A model generated the notes under the pieces. The model did not search any database. It had not been told where the DNA came from and was given only the letters and a program-made list of their open reading frames with translations. Source: Rubrobacter xylanophilus (GTDB lineage: Bacteria > Actinomycetota > Rubrobacteria > Rubrobacterales > Rubrobacteraceae). From it: a stretch of DNA of 64,000 nt. The translations under genes and the position numbers were made by a program. Location: assembly GCF_007164525.1 (NCBI RefSeq), contig NZ_AP019791.1:2653501-2717500 (forward strand), given 5' to 3'. This document shows positions 8,580 to 20,912 of this stretch, in pieces. Within the stretch, counting starts at the first letter, position 1; every line of letters starts with the position of its first letter.

Positions 8580-10349
8580 CTACGCCCCGAGGTGCTCGTC
8601 GAGAAAGGCGGCTATGCGGGGGTAGGCGTCGAGGCGGTTCTTGAGCTTGGCGAGGCCGTGGCCCTCGTCATCGTAGAGGAGGTACTCCACGGCGCCGCCG
8701 CTTCTCCGCACGCGCTCGACGATCTGCTCGGCCTCCCCGACCGGGACGCGCGGGTCGTTCTTGCCGTGGATCACCATGAGCGGCGCCCTTATCCTCTCTG
8801 CCTTGTGGATCGGGCTTATGGACTCGAGGAACTCCCTGTCTCTCTCCAGCGAGCCGTACTCGGCCTCGCGCAGCGCCCGGCGGTAGCTCCCGGTGTTCTC
8901 CAGGAAGGTGACGAGGTTGGCGATGCCGACGATGTCCACCCCGGCGCTCCAGAGGTCCGGGTACTCGGTGAGCGCGGCGAGCACCATGAAGCCGCCGTAA
9001 GAGCCGCCCATGACGGCTATCTTCTCGTAGCCGTTCTCCCTGAGCCAGAGGGCGGCGTGGGCGAGGTCTCTTACCGAATCCATCCGCTTTCTCACGTCGT
9101 CGAGGTGAGTGTAGGTCTTGCCGTAGCCGGTCGAGCCGCGGACGTTGGGCGCGAAGACGGCGTAGCCGCGGTGGACGAGGTACTGGGTGACGGGGTTGAA
9201 GTCCGGACGCTCCTGCGCCTCGGGCCCCCCGTGGACGTCCACGATCACGGGGGCGTTCTCGGCCTCCGGCTCGTAGAAGAGGGCCGGTATCTCGCGGTCG
9301 TCGAAGGTGGGGTAGCGCACGAGGCGCGGCCGGCGGAAGACGCCGCGCGGGATGCCGGCGGTCGTGGAGCGGGTGAGGCGCCGCGCCTCGCCGTCGGGCA
9401 GCTCCAGCACCCAGATATCCGGGTTGCGGTCGGGGCCGGTGAGGGTGAAGGCGAGCCGCCTGGAGTCCGGCGAGAAGGCGAAGCCGCCGAAGACCCCCTC
9501 GGGCACCTGCGGGTCGGGCATCCTGCGGCCCTCCCCGGTGAACAGCATGAGGTCCGAGTATCCCTCGACGTTGCGGGTGGCGACGAGGTAGCGGCCGTCG
9601 CGCGAGAGCTCCACTTCTTCGACGTCGTGGTCGTCGGGGGTGAGGTACTCGATCTTTTGCGTCGCGAGATCCAGCCGCGCGAGCCTGAGGAAGTCCCCGT
9701 CGCGGTCGGTGGCGAGGAAGACGCTCCGCCCGTCGGGCGTCATGCGCGCCGAATGGAAGCGGGCCTCGCCCTCGTGCGGCGTGAGCAGGGTCGCCTCGCC
9801 GCTGGCGAGGTCCAGGAGGTACAGATCCCCGTCCATGTTGGAGCGGTGGCGGGAGACGAGGAGGGAGGAGCCGTCCGGAGCCCAGTCGGCGACGGCGTGG
9901 TAGCCCTCGGTCTCCCACACCAGCTCCGGCTCCCCGTCCGGCAGCCGCTGTACGTAGACGTCGAAGTCCGTCCCGTTGCGGCGGGTGGCGGTGTAGGCGA
10001 TGGCCTGCCCGTCCGGCGAGAAGGCCCCGAACTGGTGTATGGCGTCGGGTTGCCGGGTGAGGTCCCGCTCGAGCCCCGTCCGCCGGTCGAGTACGAAGAG
10101 CTGCATCCGCTCGTTGCCCCCCGCGTCCATCGAGTAGAGGAGCCTCTCCTCGGCCGGGGAGTACTCCGCCTGCGCCACCCGCTCCTCGTGGAAGGTCAGC
10201 TGCTCGGGCCAGCCCCCCTCCGCCGCCACCTCCCAGGCCTGGGGTACCCCGGTGATGCTCGTTATGAACGTTACCCGACGGCCGTCCGGAGACCACCCGG
10301 CCCCGTAGGCGCCCCGGATCTTCAGAAAACGACCGAAATCGTAGCCCAT
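8580..10349 (-). CDS. S9 family (prolyl oligopeptidase/acylaminoacyl-type) serine peptidase
   Basis: Cytosolic serine peptidase of 589 residues. The N-terminal ~330 residues form a seven-bladed beta-propeller with repeated SPDG, APDG and TPDG blade motifs and a WD40-like pattern. The alpha/beta-hydrolase domain follows with the full triad: Ser450 in GGSYGGF, Asp532 in HGKNDPRVP and His564 in DDEGHGL. VDVHGGPEAQ supplies the oxyanion loop. There is no signal peptide. The ATG at 10349 has an AGGGAGGGAGATC ribosome site. Enzymes of this type trim short or N-acylated peptides. It is 79 bp upstream of the glycosidase gene on the same strand, but a functional link is not evident. Confidence 0.92.
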   Translation of the reverse strand: MGYDFGRFLKIRGAYGAGWSPDGRRVTFITSITGVPQAWEVAAEGGWPEQLTFHEERVAQAEYSPAEERLLYSMDAGGNERMQLFVLDRRTGLERDLTRQPDAIHQFGAFSPDGQAIAYTATRRNGTDFDVYVQRLPDGEPELVWETEGYHAVADWAPDGSSLLVSRHRSNMDGDLYLLDLASGEATLLTPHEGEARFHSARMTPDGRSVFLATDRDGDFLRLARLDLATQKIEYLTPDDHDVEEVELSRDGRYLVATRNVEGYSDLMLFTGEGRRMPDPQVPEGVFGGFAFSPDSRRLAFTLTGPDRNPDIWVLELPDGEARRLTRSTTAGIPRGVFRRPRLVRYPTFDDREIPALFYEPEAENAPVIVDVHGGPEAQERPDFNPVTQYLVHRGYAVFAPNVRGSTGYGKTYTHLDDVRKRMDSVRDLAHAALWLRENGYEKIAVMGGSYGGFMVLAALTEYPDLWSAGVDIVGIANLVTFLENTGSYRRALREAEYGSLERDREFLESISPIHKAERIRAPLMVIHGKNDPRVPVGEAEQIVERVRRSGGAVEYLLYDDEGHGLAKLKNRLDAYPRIAAFLDEHLGA

Positions 10350-10465
10350 GATCTCCCTCCCTTGTGCCGAAAACCGCATTAAAACACACAAAACCCCCGC
10401 CCCCGAATCCCACCGGAGCCCGTGAACCCATTCACCACAGCGTATATGCAACACCTTGTTCGTGC

Positions 10466-10493
10466 TTGACACCGCTTGTTGCCGTGTTAGGGT
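10466..10493 (+). promoter_or_regulatory. Sigma-A-type promoter for rlpA
   Basis: A perfect -35 TTGACA (10466-10471), a 16-bp spacer and the -10 TAGGGT (10488-10493). The start codon follows 43 bp after the -10 and is preceded by GGAGGGGG. Confidence 0.7.
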
Positions 10494-10536
10494 CTCGCGC
10501 CTGTGTAGTGAAAGCGACTTTGGAGGGGGACTCCTT

Positions 10537-10902
10537 TTGAGGTCTTTGCTCAAAGTCTTTGTGTTGGCCGGTGCGCTGGCGGTTGCGGTCGCCTTCGCCG
10601 GTGAGGAGGCCCAGGCGGAGCCCGTGGTGGCGAGCTGGTACGGGCCCGGGTTCGAGGGGGCGCTCACGGCGAGCGGCGAGCCCTTCAACCCCTACGCCTA
10701 CACGGCGGCTCACCCGTATCTGCCCTTCGGGACGCAGCTGGAGGTCTGCTACCAGGGTTGTGTGACGGTCACGGTCAACGACCGCGGTCCGTTCGTGGCG
10801 GGCCGGGGACTCGACCTCTCGCAGGCTGCCGCGGCGGCCATCGGCCTCACCTACGTCGGCGCCGACGTGGTGGACGTGCGGGTGGTTAGCTACCCGTACT
10901 AG
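10537..10902 (+). CDS. rlpA: RlpA-like double-psi beta-barrel protein
   Basis: Exported 121-residue protein. The TTG at 10537 is chosen because GGAGGGGG lies just upstream and a signal peptide starts at once (RSLLKVFVL, cleavage near AQAEP). The rest is a single double-psi beta-barrel domain with the RlpA hallmarks ASWYGPGFEG, TASGEPFNP, LPFGT, VTVNDRGPF with the conserved Asp, and GLDLSQAAA. A CYQGC pair could form a disulfide. RlpA proteins act on denuded septal peptidoglycan or bind cell wall. No SPOR domain is present, so wall targeting would have to be intrinsic. Confidence 0.85.
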   Translation: MRSLLKVFVLAGALAVAVAFAGEEAQAEPVVASWYGPGFEGALTASGEPFNPYAYTAAHPYLPFGTQLEVCYQGCVTVTVNDRGPFVAGRGLDLSQAAAAAIGLTYVGADVVDVRVVSYPY

Positions 10903-10926
10903 GCCTGCCGGAGGGCCCTGTGAGGG

Positions 10927-10964
10927 CGGGCGCGGCGGGGAAAACCGCCGCGCCCGTTCTTTTT
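10927..10964 (+). terminator. Rho-independent terminator after rlpA
   Basis: A 12-bp GC stem (CGGGCGCGGCGG and its complement) closes a GGAAAA loop and is followed by TTCTTTTT. It lies 24 bp after the rlpA stop and next to the stop codon of the convergent rubredoxin-like gene. Confidence 0.9.
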
Positions 10965-10965
10965 G

Positions 10966-11106
10966 TCAGTAGTCCGGTTTCGGGACCTCTTCGAACTCGC
11001 CTCTGTCCGCCCCGCACTCCGGGCACTTCTCCGGCAGTTCGCCCTCTACGTGGTAGCCGCAGGCGGTGCAGGTCCAGAGGAGGGGTTCGGCTCTCTCTCC
11101 GTCCAT
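10966..11106 (-). CDS. 46-residue rubredoxin-like (zinc-ribbon) protein
   Basis: A small complete reading frame: MDGERAEPLLWTCTACGYHV, then residues including CPECGADRGEF and a C-terminal KPDY. The pairs CTAC and CPEC with the spacing and Gly/Tyr context of rubredoxin/rubrerythrin C-terminal domains imply one Fe or Zn bound by four Cys. Electron transfer or redox sensing is likely if Fe is bound. It is convergent with rlpA, with the terminator at 10927-10964 abutting its stop. The ribosome site is weak (GGGGA about 10 nt before the ATG). Confidence 0.75.
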   Translation of the reverse strand: MDGERAEPLLWTCTACGYHVEGELPEKCPECGADRGEFEEVPKPDY

Positions 11107-11134
11107 GGCCGGTTCGTTCCCCGGTGGGGGGAGT

Positions 11135-11162
11135 TTGAAACCCGCGGATATATCGGTATCCT
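11135..11162 (+). promoter_or_regulatory. Candidate promoter for the glgE-treY cluster
   Basis: TTGAAA (11135-11140), a 16-bp spacer, then TATCCT (11157-11162), about 50 bp before the glgE start codon. It is the best sigma-A match in the gap and would serve the whole alpha-glucan/trehalose cluster. Confidence 0.55.
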
Positions 11163-11213
11163 AGCCGGGCTACGGAGGTCCTTGATAGGGAGCGAGCGAC
11201 GGGAGGCCCGGAG

Positions 11214-13154
11214 GTGTCCAAGGCCAGACCCCCCATCGTCATAGAGGACGTCTACCCCGAGCTGGACTGCGGGCGCTACCCCGTCAAGCGGGAGGTCGGC
11301 GACCGGCTGGAGGTGTGGGCGGACATCTTCAAGGACGGCCACGATCTCATCTCAGCGGTGGTCAAGTATCGGGAGAGGGGGGTGCGGCGCTGGTCCGAGG
11401 TGCCCATGCGCCACTACGAGAACGACCGCTGGACGGCGGGCTTCCCGCTCACCAAGAACACCCGCTACCAGTACACCATCGAGGCCTGGCCGGACGAGTT
11501 CGAGACCTGGCGGGCCGAGGTGGGGAAGAAGCTCGAGGCCGGGCAGCGGGTGGAGGTCGAGCTGCTGGAGGGGCGGGAGATCGTCGAGCGGGCCTACTCG
11601 CGCTCCAAGGACAAGCGCCTCCGGCAGACCCTCGACGCCTTCGACGCCGCGGGGTACGAGGGGCGGCTCGCGCTGCTGCGCTCCGAGGAGGTGCGGGGGC
11701 TGATGCGGGAGCATCCCGACCGTTCGCTCTCGAGCACCTACGGGAGGACGCTCGAGGTGGTGGTGGACCGGGAGAGGGCCCGGTATGGGGCCTGGTACGA
11801 GATGTTCCCCCGCTCCCAGGGGACCGTTCCGGGCAGGAGCGCCACCTTCCGGGAGGCCGAGGCGCGGCTGGACGAGATCTCCTGGATGGGCTTCGACGTG
11901 GTCTACCTCACGCCCATCCACCCCATCGGGAGGACCAACCGCAAGGGGCGCAACAACGCCCTCGTGGCCGGGCCCGGCGATCCGGGCAGCCCCTACGCCA
12001 TCGGGAGCGAGGAGGGGGGGCACAAGGCCGTCCACCCCGAGCTCGGGACGCTGGAGGACTTCCGGCGCTTCGTGGCGGCCGCCGGGGAGCGCGGGATGGA
12101 GGTCGCGCTCGACCTCGCCCTGCAGTGCTCGCCCGACCATCCCTATCTCAGGGAGCACCCCGACTGGTTCAGGCGGCGGCCCGACGGCACCATCAAGTAC
12201 GCCGAGAACCCGCCCAAAAAGTACGAGGACATCGTCAACGTGGACTTCTATTGCGAGGACTGGGAGAGTCTGTGGCGAGAGTGGCTGGAGGTCATCCTCT
12301 TCTGGGTCTCCCAGGGCGTCAAGATCTTCCGGGTGGACAACCCGCACACCAAGCCCTTCCCCTTCTGGGAGTGGGTGATCCGTGAGGTGCAGGAGCGGCA
12401 CCCCGACGTGATCTTCCTCTCCGAGGCCTTCACCCGGCCCAAGGTGATGAAGGCCCTCGCCAAGCTCGGCTTCACCCAGTCCTACACCTACTTCACCTGG
12501 CGCAACACCAAGCAGGAGCTCACCGAGTACCTCACCGAGCTCACCATGGACTGGCCCAAGGAGTACATGCGCCCCAACTTCTTCGCCAACACCCACGACA
12601 TCCTGCCGCACATCCTGCAGTTCGGGGGGCGGCCCGCGTTCATGATGCGCCTGGTGCTCGCGGCCACCCTCTCCCCGACCTACGGCATCTACAGCGGTTA
12701 CGAGCTCTGCGAGAACACCCCGCGCGGCGAGAGGGGCACCACCGTCTACTACCAGGACTCCGAGGTCTACGAGTACAAAGTCTGGGACTGGGACAGGCCC
12801 GGCAACATCAAGGGCTACATCCGGAGGGTGAACGAGATCCGGCGCGAGAACCCCGCGCTGCAGGAGCTCACCAACCTCTCCTTCCTCCCCGCCCCCGACG
12901 ACAACATCCTCTTCTACGGCAAGAGGAGCGGGGAGAACGCCGTCTTCGTCGCGGTCAACCTCGACCCGCACGACGCCCACGACACCCACGTGCAGTTTCC
13001 CCTGTGGGAGCTCGGGATCGGGGAGGACGAGCCCTACGTGGTCGAGGAGCTCATAACCCGCCGCGAGATCCCGGCGCGCGGCAGCTGGTTCTGGGTGCGG
13101 CTCGACCCCCACCAGAACCCGGCCGAGATCTTCCGCCTCAGGAGGGCGGTATGA
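11214..13154 (+). CDS. glgE: Alpha-1,4-glucan:maltose-1-phosphate maltosyltransferase GlgE
   Basis: Transfers maltosyl units from alpha-maltose 1-phosphate to the end of linear alpha-glucan, with retention (GH13 subfamily 3). The 646 residues match the usual GlgE length. The N-terminal beta domain (about 1-110) is followed by a helical insert and the GH13 barrel. The nucleophile is Asp375 in FRVDNPHTKPF and the acid/base is Glu404 in LSEAFTRPK; NTHDILP supplies the third carboxylate. FPFWEW and the HTKP context are GlgE hallmarks. The GTG at 11214 has a GGGAGG site. It overlaps treS-mak by 4 bp (ATGA), so supply and use of maltose 1-phosphate are translationally coupled. Confidence 0.96.
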   Translation: MSKARPPIVIEDVYPELDCGRYPVKREVGDRLEVWADIFKDGHDLISAVVKYRERGVRRWSEVPMRHYENDRWTAGFPLTKNTRYQYTIEAWPDEFETWRAEVGKKLEAGQRVEVELLEGREIVERAYSRSKDKRLRQTLDAFDAAGYEGRLALLRSEEVRGLMREHPDRSLSSTYGRTLEVVVDRERARYGAWYEMFPRSQGTVPGRSATFREAEARLDEISWMGFDVVYLTPIHPIGRTNRKGRNNALVAGPGDPGSPYAIGSEEGGHKAVHPELGTLEDFRRFVAAAGERGMEVALDLALQCSPDHPYLREHPDWFRRRPDGTIKYAENPPKKYEDIVNVDFYCEDWESLWREWLEVILFWVSQGVKIFRVDNPHTKPFPFWEWVIREVQERHPDVIFLSEAFTRPKVMKALAKLGFTQSYTYFTWRNTKQELTEYLTELTMDWPKEYMRPNFFANTHDILPHILQFGGRPAFMMRLVLAATLSPTYGIYSGYELCENTPRGERGTTVYYQDSEVYEYKVWDWDRPGNIKGYIRRVNEIRRENPALQELTNLSFLPAPDDNILFYGKRSGENAVFVAVNLDPHDAHDTHVQFPLWELGIGEDEPYVVEELITRREIPARGSWFWVRLDPHQNPAEIFRLRRAV

Positions 13155-16100
13155 CCCAGACGGCCCGCAGGGGGGCGGCGCGCCGGGAGGAGGCCTACCG
13201 GGAGGACCCTCTCTGGTACAAGGACGCCATCATCTACCAGCTGCACGTGAAGGCCTTCTTCGACTCGGACAACGACGGCATCGGGGACTTCAGGGGTCTG
13301 ACGCAGCGGCTGGAGTACATAAAAGACCTCGGGGCCAACGCCATCTGGCTCATGCCCTTCTATCCCTCCCCGATGCGCGACGACGGCTACGACATCTCCG
13401 AGTACAAGAACGTCCACCCCGACTACGGCACCCGCCGCGACTTCCGGGCCTTCGTGCGCAAGGCCCATGCTTTGGGCCTCAAGGTCATAACCGAGCTGGT
13501 CATAAACCACACCTCCGATCAGCACCCCTGGTTCCAGCGGGCCAGGAAGGCGCCCAAGAACTCCGTCTGGCGCAACTTCTACGTCTGGAGCGACACGGAC
13601 AAGAAGTACGCCGACGCCCGGATCATCTTCACCGACACCGAGACCTCCAACTGGACCTGGGATCCGGTCGCCCAGCAGTACTACTGGCACCGGTTCTTCA
13701 GCCACCAGCCCGACCTCAACCACGACAACCCCCGGGTCTTCGACGCCATCATGCGGGTGATGCGCTTCTGGCTGGATGCCGGGGTGGACGGGCTGAGGCT
13801 CGACGCCATCCCCTACCTCATAGAGCGCGAGGGGACCGACTGCGAGAACCTGCCGGAGACCCACGAGATCCTCAAGCGAATGCGGGCCGAGCTCGACGCC
13901 CGCTACGAGAACAGGATCTTCCTGGCCGAGGCCAACCAGTGGCCCGAGGACGTCCTGCCGTACTTCGGGGACGGCGACGAGTGCCACATGGCCTTCCACT
14001 TCCCGCTGATGCCCCGGATCTACATGGCCGTGGCCCAGGAGGACAGGCATCCCATCGTCGAGATCATGCAGCAGACCCCGGAGATTCCCTCCAGCTGCCA
14101 GTGGGCCATCTTCCTCCGCAACCACGACGAGCTCACCCTGGAGATGGTCACCGACAGAGAGCGGGACTACATGTACCAGACCTACGCCGCCGACCCCCGC
14201 GCCCGGATAAATTTGGGCATCCGGCGCCGGCTCGCCCCCCTCATGGAGAACGACCGGGCCCGCATAGAGCTGCTCAACAGCCTGCTCATGAGCATGCCCG
14301 GTACCCCCATCATCTACTACGGTGACGAGATCGGGATGGGGGACAACGTCTTCCTCGGGGACCGCAACGCCGTGCGCACCCCCATGCAGTGGACCTCCGA
14401 CCGGAACGCGGGCTTCTCCCGCGCCGACCCCCACGGGCTCTACCTGCCCCCGATCATGGACCCGGTCTACGGCTATGAGGCGCTCAACGTCGAGGCCCAG
14501 AGCCGCAGCCCGGGCTCGCTGCTGAACTGGATGAAGCGGATCATCGCGGTGCGCAAGGCCCACAAGGCCTTCGGGCGCGGAACGCTGGAGTTCCTGCACC
14601 CCGGCAACCGCAAGGTGCTCGCCTACCTGCGGGAGTACGAGGGGGAGACGATCCTCTGCGTGGCCAACCTCTCCCGCTCGGCCCAGCCGGTCGAGCTGGA
14701 CCTCTCCCGGTTCAACGGCCGGGTGCCGGTGGAGATGCTGGGCGGCAGCAGCTTCCCGCCCATCGGCTCGCTGCCGTACTTCCTGACCCTCCCCGGCCAC
14801 AGCTTCTACTGGTTCAACCTCACCATGGAGGCCGAGGCCCCGAGCTGGCACCAGGAGAGCCCCCGCTTCTTCGAGCCGCCGGTGGTGGTGCTGCCGGCCG
14901 GTCGCCAGACGGCCCGGGACATCCGCCGGCTGCCGCTCCGCCTGCAGCCCCGACAGATAGCCCAGCTGGAGCAGGAGGCGCTGCCGGCCTTCCTGAGCGT
15001 CCGGCGGTGGTTCGCGGCGAAGGGCAGCGAGATAGAGCGGGTGAGCCTCGTCGCGCAGGGGGAGTTCGGACCGGACCGGCTGCTGGCGCTGCTGCGGGTC
15101 GGGGCCGGAGGCGTGGAACACACCTACTTCCTGCCGCTCGCCGCCGCCTGGGAGGACGAGGGCGGAGATCGGGTCTCCTCCCTGATGCCCCACGCCTTGG
15201 CCAAGATCCGGCGTCGCTACCGGGTCGGCGTCCTTTTCGACGCCCTCTCGGACGAGGGCTTCTGCCGGGAGGTGGTGTCGGCGATGGCCGGGGGGCGGGA
15301 GCTCGAGATGGACGGGGGGCGGGTGCGCTTCTACGCGACCGGCGCCCTCGAGGAGCTGCTCGGGGAGGAGCCGGTGGAAGAGCTCGTCGTCCGGCGGGCC
15401 TCCGTGGAGCAGAGCAACACCTCCGTGATCCTGGGCGAGCGGCTGGTGCTCAAGGCCTACCGCCGGCTCGAGCCGGGCGTGAACCCGGAGCTGGAGATCG
15501 GGCGCTACCTCACCGAGGTGCGCCGCTTCCCCAACACCCCGCCGCTGGCCGGGGCCGTGGAGTACGAGGACCCGCAGTCGGGGACGGTCTCCCTCGCCCT
15601 CCTGCAGGGCTTCGTCCCCAGCCAGGGCGACGGCTGGTCCTACGTGCTGGGGTATCTGGACCGCTACCTGGAGCGGCGCCTGCTGGCCTCCTGGAGCCCG
15701 GAGGAGGAGTCCCCCGCCGAGCCCGCCGCGCGCGAGGGGCAGGAGGCCGAGGAGGGCTTCTTCATGGAGCTGATGCAGACCCTCGGGGTGCGCACCGGTG
15801 GGCTGCACGCGGCCCTCGCCGCTCCCACCGACGATGAGGCCTTCGCCCCCGAGGAGGCCCCGCAGGAGGAGGTCTCCCGCTGGGTGGAGGGGGTGCTGGA
15901 CGATCTGCGGCTCACCCTGAGCCTCCTGGAGCGCCACCGGTCCAGGCTGCCCGAGGAGGTGCGGCCCGACGTGGAGCGGCTGCTGCGGCTGGAGGCGCGG
16001 GCCTTCGACCGGCTGGAGTCGATCGCCGCCATGGGCATCCGGACCGTGAAGACCCGCCACCACGGGGACTACCACCTCGGGCAGGTGCTGGTGGCGGGCA

Positions 16101-16513
16101 ACGACTTCCAGATCATAGACTTCGAGGGCGAGCCCGCCCGCACCCTGGAGGAACGCCGCCGCAAGCACTCTCCGTTGCGCGACGTGGCCGGGATGCTCCG
16201 CTCCTTCGACTACGCCGCCCAGACCGCCCTCGCGAACCTGGGGGCCGACCGGGCGCTCGGGGAGGACCCGGAGCCCGTGGTGCGGCTCTGGGAGCGGGAG
16301 GTCCGGCGGGCCTTTTTGGAGGGCTATGCCGAGGGCGTCCGGGGGGCCGGGGTGCTCCCGGAGGACGGGGAGCAGGCCTCGGCCCTCATCGAGCTTTTCG
16401 CCCTGGAGAAGGCTCTGTACGAGATCCGCTACGAGCTGGACAACCGGCCGGACTGGATCGGGATCCCGGTCCGGGGTGTCCTGGACCTTCTGACGCGGGA
16501 GGAGGGACCGTGA
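13151..16513 (+). CDS. treS: Trehalose synthase fused to maltokinase (TreS-Mak)
   Basis: One 1120-residue polypeptide with two enzymes. Residues ~15-565 are TreS, a GH13 isomerase interconverting trehalose and maltose: Asp218 (LRLDAIPYL), Glu260 ([10 protein letters not shown]) and Asp326 ([10 protein letters not shown]). Residues ~580-1120 are maltokinase (Pep2/Mak), which phosphorylates maltose to maltose 1-phosphate: VRRWFAAKG near its start, His971-Gly972-Asp973 in HHGDYHLGQ, and Asp990 in IIDFEGEP. A low-complexity acidic patch lies around 850-865. Fusion lets maltose pass between the two sites. It overlaps glgE (ATGA) and glgB (GTGA). Trehalose to maltose to maltose 1-phosphate to glucan is the GlgE pathway. 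Confidence 0.96.
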   Translation: MTQTARRGAARREEAYREDPLWYKDAIIYQLHVKAFFDSDNDGIGDFRGLTQRLEYIKDLGANAIWLMPFYPSPMRDDGYDISEYKNVHPDYGTRRDFRAFVRKAHALGLKVITELVINHTSDQHPWFQRARKAPKNSVWRNFYVWSDTDKKYADARIIFTDTETSNWTWDPVAQQYYWHRFFSHQPDLNHDNPRVFDAIMRVMRFWLDAGVDGLRLDAIPYLIEREGTDCENLPETHEILKRMRAELDARYENRIFLAEANQWPEDVLPYFGDGDECHMAFHFPLMPRIYMAVAQEDRHPIVEIMQQTPEIPSSCQWAIFLRNHDELTLEMVTDRERDYMYQTYAADPRARINLGIRRRLAPLMENDRARIELLNSLLMSMPGTPIIYYGDEIGMGDNVFLGDRNAVRTPMQWTSDRNAGFSRADPHGLYLPPIMDPVYGYEALNVEAQSRSPGSLLNWMKRIIAVRKAHKAFGRGTLEFLHPGNRKVLAYLREYEGETILCVANLSRSAQPVELDLSRFNGRVPVEMLGGSSFPPIGSLPYFLTLPGHSFYWFNLTMEAEAPSWHQESPRFFEPPVVVLPAGRQTARDIRRLPLRLQPRQIAQLEQEALPAFLSVRRWFAAKGSEIERVSLVAQGEFGPDRLLALLRVGAGGVEHTYFLPLAAAWEDEGGDRVSSLMPHALAKIRRRYRVGVLFDALSDEGFCREVVSAMAGGRELEMDGGRVRFYATGALEELLGEEPVEELVVRRASVEQSNTSVILGERLVLKAYRRLEPGVNPELEIGRYLTEVRRFPNTPPLAGAVEYEDPQSGTVSLALLQGFVPSQGDGWSYVLGYLDRYLERRLLASWSPEEESPAEPAAREGQEAEEGFFMELMQTLGVRTGGLHAALAAPTDDEAFAPEEAPQEEVSRWVEGVLDDLRLTLSLLERHRSRLPEEVRPDVERLLRLEARAFDRLESIAAMGIRTVKTRHHGDYHLGQVLVAGNDFQIIDFEGEPARTLEERRRKHSPLRDVAGMLRSFDYAAQTALANLGADRALGEDPEPVVRLWEREVRRAFLEGYAEGVRGAGVLPEDGEQASALIELFALEKALYEIRYELDNRPDWIGIPVRGVLDLLTREEGP

Positions 16514-18678
16514 GGTACGAAGAAGCCGTCCGCGCAGTGGTCACCGGCGACCATCCCGACCCCTTCTCGTTCCTGGGGCCGCATCCGGAGGCGGGACGGC
16601 GGGTGGTGCGGGCCTTTCTGCCGGGGGCCGCGCGGGTGCGGCTGGTCGCGCCCTCCGGGGGCATCCTCGGGGAGCTGGAGCGCGTCCACCCGGAGGGGCT
16701 CTTCTCGGGCCCCCTCTCCGGCAACGGCCGCTACCGGCTGCGGGTCCTCTGGGAGAGCGGGGGGGAGGAGGAGCTCGAGGACCCCTACCGGTTCCCGCCC
16801 GTCCTGAGCGACTACGACCTCTACCTCTTCGGGGAGGGGAACAACCACCGCATCTACCGGCACCTCGGGGCACACCCGGCGGAGATCGACGGCGTCTCCG
16901 GCACCACCTTCGCCGTGTGGGCCCCCAACGCCCGCAGGGTCTCGGTGGTGGGGGACTTCAACCTCTGGGACGGCCGGCGGCACCCCATGCGCAACCGCAA
17001 CGGGGTGTGGGAGATCTTTTTGCCCGGCGTCGGCGAGGGGGCGCTCTACAAGTACGAGATAAAGGACGCGGGTGGCTCCCTGCTGCCGCTCAAGGCCGAC
17101 CCCTACGGCTTCTTCGCCGAGCAGTACCCGGGCACCGCCTCCATCGTCTGGGACCTCTCCCGCCACCGGTGGGAGGACGGGGAGTGGATGGAGCGGCGGG
17201 GAAGCAGGAACGCCCCGGATGCTCCCATGGCCATCTACGAGGTTCACCTGGGCTCCTGGCGCCGCCACCCGGACGGCTCCCACCTCACCTACCGCGAGCT
17301 GGCCGAGGAGCTCGTCCCCTACGTCAGTGGGCTCGGCTACACCCACGTCGAGTTCCTGCCCCCCATGGAGCACCCCTTCGGCGGCTCGTGGGGCTACCAG
17401 CCCGTGGGGCTCTTCGCCCCCACCAGCCGATTCGGGCCGCCCGAGGACTTCAAGCACCTGGTCGAAGCCTTCCACCAGGCGGGCATCGGGGTCATCGCCG
17501 ACTGGGTCCCGGCACACTTCCCCGAGGACGCCCACGGCCTCGCCCGTTTCGACGGCACCCACCTCTACGAGCACGCCGACCCCCGCAAGGGCCGCCACCC
17601 GGACTGGGGCACCCTCATCTACAACTACGGGCGCAACGAGGTGCGCAACTTCCTCGTCTCCAACGCCCTCTTCTGGCTCGACGAGTACCACCTCGACGGC
17701 CTCAGGGTGGACGCCGTGGCCTCCATGCTCTACCTGGACTACTCCCGCAAGGAGGGCGAGTGGGTCCCCAACGAGCACGGGGGCAACGAGAACCTGGAGG
17801 CCATAGCCTTCCTGCGGCGGATGAACGAGGTGGTCTACGGGGAGGTGCCGGGGACCTTCACCGTCGCCGAGGAATCCACCGCCTGGCCGATGGTCTCCCG
17901 GCCCACCCACATGGGGGGCTTGGGCTTCGGCTACAAGTGGAACATGGGCTGGATGCACGACACCCTGCAGTACATGAAGGAGGATCCCGTCCACCGCCGC
18001 TACCACCACGACAGGATCACCTTCGGCCTCCTCTACGCCTTCGACGAGAACTTCATCCTGCCCCTCTCCCACGACGAGGTGGTGCACGGCAAGGGCTCGC
18101 TTTTGGAGAGGATGCCCGGCGACGACTGGCAGCGCTTCGCCAACCTGCGCGCCTACTACGGCTTCATGTACGCCCACCCCGGCAAGCAGCTGCTGTTCAT
18201 GGGCGGGGAGTTCGCCCAGGAGCGCGAGTGGGACAGCGGCTCCCAGCTCGACTGGCACCTGCTGGAGGGGGGCGAAAACCGGGGCGTGCGCGAGCTCGTC
18301 GCAGACCTCAACGCCCTCTACCGCGCCACCCCCGCCCTGCATCAGGTGGACTTCGAGCCGGAGGGCTTCGAGTGGGTGGAGGGCGGCGACGTCGAGCAGA
18401 GCGTGATCTCCTTTCTGCGCCGCGCCCGCAACCCGGAGGACTTCGTGCTCGTGGTCTGCAACTTCACCCCGGTGGTGAGGCACGGCTACCGGGTCGGGGT
18501 GCCGCGCGGGGGCGCCTACGAGGAGCTCCTCAACACCGACGATGCCCGCTACGGCGGGAGCGGGGTGACAAGCGGCGAACTCGAGGCCGAAGGGACGCCC
18601 TGGCACGGCAGGCCCTTCTCCCTCCCGCTCACCCTCCCGCCGCTGGCGACCGTCTTCCTGCGGCCCCGCCCGGTGTAG
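16510..18678 (+). CDS. glgB: 1,4-alpha-glucan branching enzyme GlgB
   Basis: Introduces alpha-1,6 branches into the linear glucan made by GlgE. The 722 residues comprise two N-terminal carbohydrate-binding sandwich domains (about 1-105 and 110-205; [10 protein letters not shown] and [20 protein letters not shown]), then the GH13 barrel. The catalytic residues are Asp401 in [11 protein letters not shown] and Glu454 in [20 protein letters not shown] gives the third Asp. EYHLDGLR and [10 protein letters not shown] are typical GlgB segments. The GTG start overlaps the treS-mak stop by 4 bp, so the three genes are coupled. Confidence 0.97.
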   Translation: MRYEEAVRAVVTGDHPDPFSFLGPHPEAGRRVVRAFLPGAARVRLVAPSGGILGELERVHPEGLFSGPLSGNGRYRLRVLWESGGEEELEDPYRFPPVLSDYDLYLFGEGNNHRIYRHLGAHPAEIDGVSGTTFAVWAPNARRVSVVGDFNLWDGRRHPMRNRNGVWEIFLPGVGEGALYKYEIKDAGGSLLPLKADPYGFFAEQYPGTASIVWDLSRHRWEDGEWMERRGSRNAPDAPMAIYEVHLGSWRRHPDGSHLTYRELAEELVPYVSGLGYTHVEFLPPMEHPFGGSWGYQPVGLFAPTSRFGPPEDFKHLVEAFHQAGIGVIADWVPAHFPEDAHGLARFDGTHLYEHADPRKGRHPDWGTLIYNYGRNEVRNFLVSNALFWLDEYHLDGLRVDAVASMLYLDYSRKEGEWVPNEHGGNENLEAIAFLRRMNEVVYGEVPGTFTVAEESTAWPMVSRPTHMGGLGFGYKWNMGWMHDTLQYMKEDPVHRRYHHDRITFGLLYAFDENFILPLSHDEVVHGKGSLLERMPGDDWQRFANLRAYYGFMYAHPGKQLLFMGGEFAQEREWDSGSQLDWHLLEGGENRGVRELVADLNALYRATPALHQVDFEPEGFEWVEGGDVEQSVISFLRRARNPEDFVLVVCNFTPVVRHGYRVGVPRGGAYEELLNTDDARYGGSGVTSGELEAEGTPWHGRPFSLPLTLPPLATVFLRPRPV

Positions 18679-18764
18679 ACTTAGCCCTCCTTTGTCAAAA
18701 GGCAGCTGTCCCGGACGGCGGACGACCGGGTGCAGAGGACGAGAAGAGAAGGAGCCTGGATACC

Positions 18765-20908
<2,144 letters not shown>

Positions 20909-20912
<4 letters not shown>

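Noticed and set aside
13034-16168. Long antisense open frame across treS-mak
   Set aside because: Same GC-codon shadow effect; it has no ribosome site and no recognisable domain. Similar frames opposite glgE, glgB, glgX, treZ, treY and ligA were rejected for the same reason.
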